Part shown: positions 47,556 through 55,891 of the stretch, in pieces
Numbering within the stretch: the stretch's first letter is position 1
Layout of the letters: the number at the start of each line of letters is the position of its first letter
NCBI RefSeq assembly: GCF_023715505.1
Contig: NZ_JAMBOH010000002.1
Location: 62,001 to 126,000, forward strand
Origin: Neobacillus cucumis
GTDB lineage: Bacteria; Bacillota; Bacilli; Bacillales_B; DSM-18226
Length of the DNA: 64,000 nucleotides
Reading direction: 5' to 3'
The notes under the pieces: model-generated
What the model was told of the DNA's origin: nothing
Databases searched by the model: none
What the model saw: only the letters and a program-made list of their open reading frames with translations
Made by a program: the position numbers and the translations under genes

Positions 47556-49160
47556 CTATCTTTGGAAAACTAAATTTCCAGCCAAATAAGTTTCTTGAAC
47601 CAGAACGGTATCAATCATGTCAATGCTAATTTCCAAGATATCCTGATTAAGCACAATAAAGTCAGCATGATTGCCAACTGCAAGCTGCCCAACATGGGGA
47701 ATCCGTGTGATTTCTTGAGCGGATTTTGTGTAAAGCATGATGGCGGTAATTACATCAATCCTTTGTTTTTGTCCAGTATCTGCACCATCATAAGCCAAGC
47801 GCGTCACAGCAGATTTGATCCCGACAAATGGATTTACGGGATCAGCCCAGGCAGTAGCTGGTGCATCGGAAGAAAATGCCACTTTTATCCCTGCCTCCAG
47901 CATGGATGGAATCGGATAGGTTTCCTTTGTACGCTCAAATCCGAGGTTCTTATAATAGCTCTCAATTTCTGCAAAAACAAATATGGGCTGTGTCACAAAG
48001 GCAATGCCCGTTTCAGCAGCACGCAGAATAGCCTGAGGTGTTGGCATTGCTGCATGCTCAATCCTAATAGAAGGACCATCGGTAAGCCAGCCTTTTTTGC
48101 CATAGAAAGTGTCAATGATTAATTCGATTGCTTGCTCGCCCATTGCATGGACAACTAATTGAATATCGTTCTGTTCGGCTGCTTTTGCTGCAGCTAATAA
48201 CTCTTCTTTTGTAGTCGTTTGAATACCGTAATTTTCTTCTTCCCCTAAAAAAGGGGGATTGACCCATGCTGTTTTTCCAGAGACACTTCCGTCTGAAAAT
48301 AACTTAATACCGCCAATGTGAATTTGATTTTCTCTTTTGATTTTATCTCGTAACAATAAAGGTTTGTCCTTCAAATCATCCCACAGATAATAGAGAACAG
48401 TACGTTGGTTTAGTCCTTTTTCGACAGCTGTTTGATACATTTCTAGGTAATCAATCGGCTCGGTTCTGCTCGAAAGGTCTGTAATGGCAGTAATTCCATG
48501 TGAAAGCAGAAAATCACCTAATTCTGCAAGTGACGCAGCGTTTTCTTCAAGAGATTTTGCAGGCATAATACGATGGACGAGATCTTTTGCATTTTCACGT
48601 AAAATTCCTGTTAGTTCACCATTTTGATCACGGTCGATTTTTCCACCCGGTGGATCGGGGGTATCTCTAGTAATACCTGCTAACTCCAATGCTTTGCTAT
48701 TAACTACAGCAATGTGGGTACATGTCCGACTAATGATAATCGGAATATCCGCTGCGGCTTCATCTAAATCCCAGCGTGTTGGCGCTATTCCTTCTGATAA
48801 TTTCCCTTCATCATAACCCCAGCCTTCAATCCATTTACCTGTTTCATTGGATTGGCATGAATTCCGAATTTGTTCAATTAAATCTGCTATGGAATTGACT
48901 AATGGAGGGGTGCAGGCGATTTGGGTGGATGCATTCGCCAGCCACAAAGGATGCATATGGGCATCAATAAGACCAGGAAGCACTCTTTGACCTTTAAGAT
49001 CCACACAATCTCCTTCAATGTTTTCTAAATCTGATGCCTCACCAATCCACGCAATGCTGCCGTCGCGCACAATCATGGTGCTTGCATATGGTAGTTCCAG
49101 ATTAGCGGTGAAAATTTTCCCATTGATAAAAGTCCGGACAGATTGTTTATGAATCGTCAT
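47556..49160 (-). CDS. Amidohydrolase, YtcJ-like
   Basis: 534 residues. Metal site HMHP in GLIDAHMHPLWLA near residue 65, plus HAMGEQAIE, IRIEHAAMP and FSSDAPATAWADP, the expected metal-dependent hydrolase positions of the YtcJ/AepA branch. Such enzymes hydrolyse amides, imidic rings or formyl groups; the substrate is unknown. It is the last gene of the minus-strand ornithine/ATP-grasp cluster, 162 bases after the second papain-like gene, so it may process the cluster product, but this is only positional. AGAGAGGAAG precedes the ATG. Confidence 0.88.
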   Translation of the reverse strand: MTIHKQSVRTFINGKIFTANLELPYASTMIVRDGSIAWIGEASDLENIEGDCVDLKGQRVLPGLIDAHMHPLWLANASTQIACTPPLVNSIADLIEQIRNSCQSNETGKWIEGWGYDEGKLSEGIAPTRWDLDEAAADIPIIISRTCTHIAVVNSKALELAGITRDTPDPPGGKIDRDQNGELTGILRENAKDLVHRIMPAKSLEENAASLAELGDFLLSHGITAITDLSSRTEPIDYLEMYQTAVEKGLNQRTVLYYLWDDLKDKPLLLRDKIKRENQIHIGGIKLFSDGSVSGKTAWVNPPFLGEEENYGIQTTTKEELLAAAKAAEQNDIQLVVHAMGEQAIELIIDTFYGKKGWLTDGPSIRIEHAAMPTPQAILRAAETGIAFVTQPIFVFAEIESYYKNLGFERTKETYPIPSMLEAGIKVAFSSDAPATAWADPVNPFVGIKSAVTRLAYDGADTGQKQRIDVITAIMLYTKSAQEITRIPHVGQLAVGNHADFIVLNQDILEISIDMIDTVLVQETYLAGNLVFQR

Positions 49161-49322
49161 TGGATATTCTTCCTCTCTAAAAGTTTTAATCTAGTAAAAG
49201 GGATTAAAAGATTTTATAAAAAAGCTGGGGATTATTTTTTAAATCCCTAGATGACTCCTATTGAAGTAACCTAGGGTTTAAAACAAATAGCAGGGATAAC
49301 TACTAACAACATGTGAGAGGTA

Positions 49323-51152
49323 TTACTCTTGTTTTGGAAAGTGAAATGCATATAAGAAGTAGAGGAAATCGTCAAAAGGGAGGGACGACTCTCCATCACG
49401 CTCACCATTCCCTGTAACACTTGTTCTAATAGAGTTTCCCCATACTTGAAGACTATCATTATTTGGATTATAAAAGTAAACACGAATGCAGCCTTTAGGA
49501 TCATGGCAGACTCTTTGAATAAGTACTGCATGGGCACCAAGCACTTGACCAGATTGATTGTAAATGGTAATCCCTGCCGGCTGGGGAAGTCCTTCATTAA
49601 CATTTGGATTTTCCGAAGGGTGATAGTACCGATAAAACCGTACCTTAAAGTCTGAGTCACTATAGATATCCGAAAACTCGCTCCAAACTCCATTTATATG
49701 AAAAGAGGGATTGATCCACTTATGGGGATCCTGCCCGCGTCCATTGGCAGCATTTAACATTTCAAAATAAATAGAATCAAGATGAGGAATCAAGAGTAGT
49801 GAGACGGTATCAATATTATCCTCATCGTCTAGTGAGACTTGCGGAAGCGCATCTGAAGATATCGGTCTTCCCTCAAAAGGAATCGTGATTTTTCCATGTT
49901 CCACAAAATCATTAAACAATTTGAGCAGCGTGACAGGATTCTTTTGTGACCAATAACTGAGTGCCCTTGTTGATTGGCATGTTGGGTTAAAACCTTGGCC
50001 AATACCTAGGGGCTGCCCTAAGACACTAATCATTCCTGAGACAATAAGAGAACGAAGTGCAGATAAATCTAATATTTTATAAACGTTTATAAGCCTATTC
50101 TTAATCCGATCGTGTATAGGAACTTTTACAAGTTTCTCTAGTTCACTTATCATTTCGCTCGTAAAAACATTCCGTTGCAGAAGGCACATTAAACCATAAA
50201 TGCTTCTCCTAGTATTCATTGTAACGGCTGAAGTGATTAATGAAGACACAAAAGGCAAATTCGAGCGAAGGTTTTCTCTAGCTGTATTGTCCACAGCCAA
50301 CAAGCTCTGCAGCAAATCTGGCTTTTCTTTATTTATAAATTTTAAAAATAATACATGGAAGGGCGAAACAAGACCAGTATCCTTCATGGATTCACGCAGC
50401 TGCTCGGCTTCCTTGATAAGTAATAAATCATTACTGGCCCTCAATTTATTTTCATAACTTTCCCTAGCATCGGATGCCAAATTCGATGGAGAATAGACTG
50501 CATTTTCGTAATTCATTAAACTTGAATCCGTAACTTTTTGGCAGTTGGCTAATCTTCTAGAATTGGCAATTAATTTCAGGATTTTGTTTGTTACGATAGG
50601 CCTTTGGACAGCGAGATTATCTACTTCCTGATACAAAGTTTGAAAAACATGGGAAGAAAAACAATGGTCTGAGATAAATCCTAGAATTTCAGAAGCCTGT
50701 TTGTCCTTGTAAAGCTGTGTTACCCGATTTTCCTCGGTTTCCTTCATTAAAAGGAGGTCTAGATTTAAAGCCATGACCTTTGTCAAAAATTCACTTGCTT
50801 CTTTAGCAGACATTTCTGGATGCTCATAATCACCTCTGGCAATGGAGAGGATTCTGAGATTGCTCATTGCTTCAGCTGCTGCAATGAATCCGCCGGCATG
50901 CAAAGTACCTCTAACTAGAGGGGGATTAAGCTTGCGGACATTCTCCCATGGCTTCCCTGCAAATACCCCGGCTTCATCAAAGAGATGTGCATATTTGTAT
51001 ATCGTATCCAATCCGTAAGGTTCCTTGAGAAGGGCTGCAGCTTCTTCAAAAACTGCATGTTGAAATAAACTTTTAGTTAATGCGGAAGTTTTCCATAACT
51101 GATAAAAGGCCCTTTGAAACGAATCCTCTGAAGTAAATAGAAAAAGTCCCAT
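49323..51152 (-). CDS. Papain-like-fold protein of unknown family (paralogue 2)
   Basis: 609 residues, no name known to me. It is a paralogue of the 662-residue protein at 55892-57880: shared segments include DEAGVFAGKPWE, ALNLDLL...ETEENRV, KDTGLVSPFH, SVLGQPLGIGQGFNPTCQS and DPHKWINP. The last third looks like a papain/transglutaminase core: C392 in NPTCQS, H541 in LGAHAVLIQR and N562 in FYNPNND, the spacing and flanking of a Cys-His-Asn set. The first two thirds are helical. No signal peptide. It is separated from argD by a terminator, so probably has its own promoter within 51153-51490. Confidence 0.65.
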   Translation of the reverse strand: MGLFLFTSEDSFQRAFYQLWKTSALTKSLFQHAVFEEAAALLKEPYGLDTIYKYAHLFDEAGVFAGKPWENVRKLNPPLVRGTLHAGGFIAAAEAMSNLRILSIARGDYEHPEMSAKEASEFLTKVMALNLDLLLMKETEENRVTQLYKDKQASEILGFISDHCFSSHVFQTLYQEVDNLAVQRPIVTNKILKLIANSRRLANCQKVTDSSLMNYENAVYSPSNLASDARESYENKLRASNDLLLIKEAEQLRESMKDTGLVSPFHVLFLKFINKEKPDLLQSLLAVDNTARENLRSNLPFVSSLITSAVTMNTRRSIYGLMCLLQRNVFTSEMISELEKLVKVPIHDRIKNRLINVYKILDLSALRSLIVSGMISVLGQPLGIGQGFNPTCQSTRALSYWSQKNPVTLLKLFNDFVEHGKITIPFEGRPISSDALPQVSLDDEDNIDTVSLLLIPHLDSIYFEMLNAANGRGQDPHKWINPSFHINGVWSEFSDIYSDSDFKVRFYRYYHPSENPNVNEGLPQPAGITIYNQSGQVLGAHAVLIQRVCHDPKGCIRVYFYNPNNDSLQVWGNSIRTSVTGNGERDGESSLPFDDFLYFLYAFHFPKQE

Positions 51153-51494
51153 ATATCCATCCCTTCTCTGCTTTTTGCCTTTACAGTATCATATTGACAA
51201 AATAAATAGAGAATAACTAATGTGGAGAAAAAAACAAATAGAACGCTGAGACCGGGAAGTGGTGTGGTTGTTAGCTAGTTATTTATCGACCACATTACCA
51301 GCCGAACAGAAGATATTCAAATGACAGGAGAGTTAAGTTTCAAACAAATAATTATTGGAATATTTATTAAATTCAAATTATTATTGATTAATTTAACACA
51401 GAATAGTGAATATAGCAATTGATAATATCTTTTTTTTAGGTGATAACACACTTCTATTTGTTAATATTGCGATTTAATATTATTTTAACCAAGC

Positions 51495-51543
51495 CCAAAC
51501 AACTAAAGGACCACGAAATTATCTCGGGTCCATTAGTTGTTTT
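51495..51543 (-). terminator. Terminator after argD
   Basis: AAACAACTAAAGGACC pairs with GGGTCCATTAGTTGTTT, immediately after the argD stop. It separates the arg genes from the second papain-like gene. The remaining 340 bases (51153-51494) hold no gene. Confidence 0.8.
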
Positions 51544-51545
51544 GG

Positions 51546-52724
51546 TTATTTAATAATAATCTCCTGCTTATCGGCTGCCAGGGATTCTTTTTCCAGAATT
51601 TCTTTTATAATATAAACACCATATTTCAGTTCTTCTTTTGAAACAGTTAGCGGAGGCAATAGCCGGATGACCTTTTCTCCTGCCGGCAATACAAGTAGCC
51701 CCATTTTTCGAAGCTCACTTAAAAGCGGTGGCACGGGAACCTTGCAATCAATTCCAACCATCAATCCAATACCTCTAATATCCTGTATAATATTTAAATG
51801 GTTTAGGTTACTCCGTAGTTGGCTAAAGAGAAACTCACTTTTATCAATAACCGTCCCTAAAAATTTCTTTTTAAAAATAGCATCCATTGTAGCAATAGCT
51901 GCCTCAATCGAGACTGGATTTCCTCCGAAGGTCGATCCGTGACTTCCAGGACCAAAAAATGGCTCATATTTTTCTTTCCCTATTACAGCGCCGATAGGAA
52001 ATCCGCTTCCTAATCCTTTAGCTGATGTAACAAGATCGGGGGATAGGTCAAAATGTTGAAATGCAAATGGTTTCCCTGTACGGCCAATCCCAGTTTGGAT
52101 TTCATCAATGATGAAAAGGGCACCATGTTGTCTGCAGAGCTCTTGAACACCCTGTAAAAAATCCTTATCACCTACATGAATTCCGCCTTCACCCTGTACA
52201 GCCTCACTCATAACAGCGGCTACATCATTTCCGATTTCACTTTTAACAGCTTCAATGTCATTATAAGAAACATATACAAATGTCTCGAGCATTGGTCCAA
52301 ATCCATGCTTTATTTTGTCTTGGCCTGTTGCTGACATCGTCGCAAAAGTCCGGCCATGAAAGGAATTCTTAAAGGAGATAATTTTCGTTCTTCCTGTTGC
52401 TTTACGTGCGAGCTTAATGGCTGCTTCGTTTGCTTCTGCGCCGCTATTGGCAAAGAAAACCCGATCCAGTCCGGAAGCTTCGGCAAGCATTTTTGCTGCT
52501 GTCTGTTGATTTTTACTTTGGAACAGGTTTGAAACGTGCCAAAATTGATTAAGTTGATTACGTACAGCTTCCTCCACATCTTTAGGGCGGTGTCCAAGGT
52601 TACAGACCCCAATTCCTGAAGTGAAATCCAGATATCTTTTGCCAGTCTTGTCTGTCATTGTACTGCCGATGGCTGATTCCGGTTCAATCTCCCAGCGTGC
52701 GTAAGTTGGAAATAAGTGACTCAA
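51546..52724 (-). CDS. argD: Acetylornithine aminotransferase
   Basis: 392 residues, class III PLP aminotransferase. FANSGAEANEAAIKLARKATGR holds phosphate, IIDEIQTGIGRTG the ring-stacking Asp/Glu region, and SAKGLGSGFPIGAVIG the PLP-binding Lys. It turns N-acetylglutamate semialdehyde into N-acetylornithine. Its ATG overlaps the argB stop by four bases. This is the last gene before the terminator; no carA, carB or argF follows, so the set stops at acetylornithine/ornithine instead of arginine. Confidence 0.94.
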   Translation of the reverse strand: MSHLFPTYARWEIEPESAIGSTMTDKTGKRYLDFTSGIGVCNLGHRPKDVEEAVRNQLNQFWHVSNLFQSKNQQTAAKMLAEASGLDRVFFANSGAEANEAAIKLARKATGRTKIISFKNSFHGRTFATMSATGQDKIKHGFGPMLETFVYVSYNDIEAVKSEIGNDVAAVMSEAVQGEGGIHVGDKDFLQGVQELCRQHGALFIIDEIQTGIGRTGKPFAFQHFDLSPDLVTSAKGLGSGFPIGAVIGKEKYEPFFGPGSHGSTFGGNPVSIEAAIATMDAIFKKKFLGTVIDKSEFLFSQLRSNLNHLNIIQDIRGIGLMVGIDCKVPVPPLLSELRKMGLLVLPAGEKVIRLLPPLTVSKEELKYGVYIIKEILEKESLAADKQEIIIK

Positions 52725-53494
52725 TTTGTGATCGGCTCCTTCTGATAAATTCTAGTACCGCGCCATTGGTCATTTTCATAAAATGTATTTTTTCCAGACA
52801 CAATCATGACGCTTTCGACGCCTTCTTCCACAGCATTCAGGGCCGATTGAACTTTTGGAATCATTCCGCCGCTTATTTCTCCATTTTCAATAAAGGTATG
52901 AACCTCTTGCTTGGAAAGGGAGGAGGCGAGTGAGCCCTCAATGAATACTCCATCCACGTTGGTAACAAATATGCATTGTTCTGCATGAAGGGCTTTAGCC
53001 ACCTCTGCAGCTGCGTAATCTGCATTAATATTAAGTTTTTCACCGTTTTCGGTTATTCCTATCGGGGTAATAACAGGGATATAGTTCCGATTAACGACAA
53101 GTTCAAAGAATTCTGTATTTACTTTACTGATTTTTCCAACAAACCCTAGTTGTTCACGGTTTATATAATTAGCCTGTAAACAACCACCATCACTTCCATT
53201 GATCCCAATCGCAGAGAATTGGTACTGCTGAAGCATGGCCACAAGCTTTCTATTCGTCTGACCGGAAAGAACCATTTCAGCAATTTTTAGTGTTTGCTCA
53301 TCTGTTTTACGAAGCCCATTTACAAATTGAGGTTTTACACGAAATAAGTCTAGCATGTCATTTATATCAGGGCCGCCGCCATGAACAAAGACTAGTTTAT
53401 AACCACGCTTTTCCAGTTCGGAAAGACTTGTAAAGAAAGAGGAGGTTAACTCATCTAACACACTTCCGCCGCATTTGATCACAATATATTTCAC
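52721..53494 (-). CDS. argB: Acetylglutamate kinase
   Basis: 257 residues of the amino-acid kinase family: KCGGSVLDE at the N-terminus, VFVHGGGPDINDML (substrate loop), then LNINADYAAAEVAKAL and GGMIPKVQSALNAVEEGV. It phosphorylates N-acetylglutamate. The start appears to be GTG (MKYIVIKCGG) with a weak AAGGATCGGTGA site, 16 bases after argJ. The Lys in the N-terminal KxGG needed for phosphoryl transfer is present. The short N-terminus fits the non-feedback-inhibited type used in the cyclic pathway, as do the Bacillus enzymes. Confidence 0.94.
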   Translation of the reverse strand: MKYIVIKCGGSVLDELTSSFFTSLSELEKRGYKLVFVHGGGPDINDMLDLFRVKPQFVNGLRKTDEQTLKIAEMVLSGQTNRKLVAMLQQYQFSAIGINGSDGGCLQANYINREQLGFVGKISKVNTEFFELVVNRNYIPVITPIGITENGEKLNINADYAAAEVAKALHAEQCIFVTNVDGVFIEGSLASSLSKQEVHTFIENGEISGGMIPKVQSALNAVEEGVESVMIVSGKNTFYENDQWRGTRIYQKEPITN

Positions 53495-53510
53495 CTATTA
53501 TCACCGATCC

Positions 53511-54740
53511 TTATGAACGATAGCTGGCATTGATTTTGATATAGTCATAAGATAGGTCACAGCCCCATGCTTTACCGGCTCCGTTCCCTACATGCAGTTC
53601 AACGAATATTTTTATAAATGGCTGATTTAAATAGCTTCGTGCTTCGTCCTCGGAAAACACACAAGGTACACTATTTTGAAGCATCTTAATAGGACCAATG
53701 GCGATATCAACTGAATTTGGATTAATTAAAGCATTTGTCTGCCCAATCGCTCCAATAATTCTTCCCCAGTTGGAATCTGCTCCAAATATCGCAGTCTTCA
53801 CTAAATTTGACCCGACTATTTGTTTGGCGATAAATCTTGCCTCTTCAGGAGTGTCAGCACCTTGAACCTCCACTTCAACTAACTTAGTAGCACCTTCTCC
53901 ATCCATTGCGATTTGCTTGGATAAATTCTCACAAGCTTTTGTTAAAAGTTCAACAAAGGTTTCCCAATCAGGATGTTCTGGTGTTAATGGATCATTACCG
54001 GCCAGACCGTTTGCCATAAAGAGAACCATGTCGTTTGTAGACGTATCTCCATCTACGGTAATTTGATTAAAGGTTTGATTGATTACACTTTTTAAGGCAG
54101 CTGATAAATTCTCAGAGGAGATGGCTGCATCCGTAGTTAGGAAACCAAGCATAGTTGCCATATTCGGATGAATCATTCCCGATCCTTTTGCAGCTCCGCC
54201 AATCGTAATGGTTTTGCCATTAATTACGCTTGAGTATCCGCAGCTTTTCATCACAATATCAGTAGTCAGTATAGCCGTTTGAAAATCAACGGCATCACTA
54301 TTTGAATTACCAGGTGACAAGGATTGAATTCCATTTGCGATTTTTTCCATATCTAAAAACTCACCAATCACACCAGTCGATGCAACGGCTACATAATTTT
54401 CTTTGATACCGAATTTTTCAGATGTTAAGGAACGCATTTTTAATGCATCCATGTAACCTCTATCTCCTGTACAAGCATTGGCACATGCACTGTTTACCAC
54501 AACTGCCTGTAAGAGACCTTCACACGCAATGCTTTCTTGAGTGACTTTTAGAGGAGCTGCTTGGAATTGGTTAGTTGTATAAACTGCTGCTGCTGAAGCC
54601 GGGATTTCACTTACAATGACCCCTAAGTCCTTTTTAGCATAGCGGAGGCCGGCATGGACCCCTGCTGTTGTAAAACCTTGTGGTGATAGGATATTCCCAT
54701 TTTCAATTTCAACAATTTTTTCCTTTAACAATAGTGGCAT
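53511..54740 (-). CDS. argJ: Ornithine acetyltransferase (bifunctional ArgJ)
   Basis: 409 residues. The self-cleavage and nucleophile site is T196 in GMIHPNMATMLGFLTTDA, preceded by the oxyanion STGVIGEFL. ArgJ moves the acetyl group from acetylornithine to glutamate, releasing ornithine, so this cluster can make free ornithine without a separate deacetylase. AAGGAGGATTT precedes the ATG and overlaps the argC stop, as in a coupled operon. Confidence 0.95.
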   Translation of the reverse strand: MPLLLKEKIVEIENGNILSPQGFTTAGVHAGLRYAKKDLGVIVSEIPASAAAVYTTNQFQAAPLKVTQESIACEGLLQAVVVNSACANACTGDRGYMDALKMRSLTSEKFGIKENYVAVASTGVIGEFLDMEKIANGIQSLSPGNSNSDAVDFQTAILTTDIVMKSCGYSSVINGKTITIGGAAKGSGMIHPNMATMLGFLTTDAAISSENLSAALKSVINQTFNQITVDGDTSTNDMVLFMANGLAGNDPLTPEHPDWETFVELLTKACENLSKQIAMDGEGATKLVEVEVQGADTPEEARFIAKQIVGSNLVKTAIFGADSNWGRIIGAIGQTNALINPNSVDIAIGPIKMLQNSVPCVFSEDEARSYLNQPFIKIFVELHVGNGAGKAWGCDLSYDYIKINASYRS

Positions 54741-54752
54741 TCCAAATCCTCC

Positions 54753-55787
54753 TTAAGGGTACATGGGAATAGACTCTAATCCCGTTTTCTCATCTAATCC
54801 ATTCATCAAATTGGCATTCTGAACCGCCTGACCGGCAGCTCCTTTCATGAGATTATCGATGACAGAAACAACCGTTAACCTTCCTGTTCTCTCGTCAACA
54901 TGTAAGCCAATATCACAATAATTCGATCCAGAAACTTCTTTTACAGAAGGGAAATTTCCATTCTGCCTGATCCTCACGAACGGATTCCTCAAATACTGTT
55001 CATTATATAATTCAATGATTCTAGCAGTATTCATATTTTCTGAAAGCTTTACATATATGGTAGCCATGATTCCTCTTGTGATTGGCAGCAAATGGGTATT
55101 GAAAGTAATAGGTGAAACTCCTGCATCCCATTTGTTCAATTGCTGTTGAATTTCAGGAATATGCTGATGCTCGTTTACCTTTTAGATTCGGAAATTTTCA
55201 TTAATTTCCGAGAATAGAAGGCTTTTAGATACAGATCTTCCAGCTCCGGAAGCACCAGATTTTGCATCGATGATGATCATATCCGGGTCAATCAGTCCTT
55301 CTTTTACCACTGGCGCAAGACCCAATAACGTTGCTGTAGGGTAACAGCCAGGATTAGCGATTAATTTCGCATCTATAATGTTTTCTTTATTCCATTCACT
55401 CAACCCATAAACTGCTTTTTTCAATAAACTGCTTTTAACTGGTTCGTGTTTATACCATTTCCTATACACTTCTCCATCGGTAAGCCGCAGGTCACCGGAT
55501 AAGTCAACAATTTGAATGCCTGTATCCAAGAAGGCCGGAACAAGCTTACTAGATACACCTGAAGGTGCGGCAATAAAAACGATATCTGAATGCTTCGCTA
55601 TTTCTTCAACATTGATATGCTCGAGTTTTAAGTCTGTAATTCCGTATAGTTGCGGAAACTCTTCATATAATGGGGTCTCATCTCTTGTCGTATGCACTGA
55701 GTGTATACTAAATACAGGGTGGTGATGTAACAAGCGAAAAAGTTCACCACCGCCATATCCAGTAGTGCCGATAATAGATACTTTCAA
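54753..55787 (-). pseudogene. argC: argC (acetylglutamyl-phosphate reductase) with an in-frame stop
   Basis: The reading frame is that of a normal 344-residue ArgC: NADP loop IIGTTGYGGGELFRLL, catalytic C148 in NPGCYPTA, SGASGAGRS, and C-terminal [13 protein letters not shown] and [13 protein letters not shown]. Codon 202 is TAA (minus strand, 55184-55182), directly after ENFRI and before KVNEHQHIP, where family members have an aromatic residue, so a single base change (TAT or TAC to TAA) explains it. Everything else is intact and in frame. Either a recent loss, a sequencing error, or a strain in which stop readthrough or another argC suffices. Confidence 0.9.
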
Positions 55788-55834
55788 AACGCTCCTCCTC
55801 GAGACGATCTGTTTATTTAAAGGTTTAACTTTGA

Positions 55835-55890
55835 GAACTGTCTAGCTTCAGCGCCAGTCCCTACACTGCTAACCGTACGCTTGCGGTTTT
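55835..55890. repeat. Possible dispersed Bacillaceae repeat fragment
   Basis: The block reading GTCTAGCTTCAGCGCC then AGTCCCTACACTGC and the small hairpin AACCG...CGGTT resembles the 'TGTCTAGCTCCAGCGCC' type of intergenic repeat that I recall from Bacillus and Geobacillus genomes. It lies between the 662-residue gene and argC. Confidence 0.45.
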
Positions 55891-55891
55891 C

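Noticed and set aside
47595..48122. A 175-codon plus-strand frame opposite the amidohydrolase
   Set aside because: Antisense shadow; the minus-strand protein has all its motifs and this one has none.
49271..49693. A 140-codon minus-strand frame overlapping the end of the 609-residue gene
   Set aside because: It lies in another frame of a gene with a clear paralogue, so it is a shadow despite its length.
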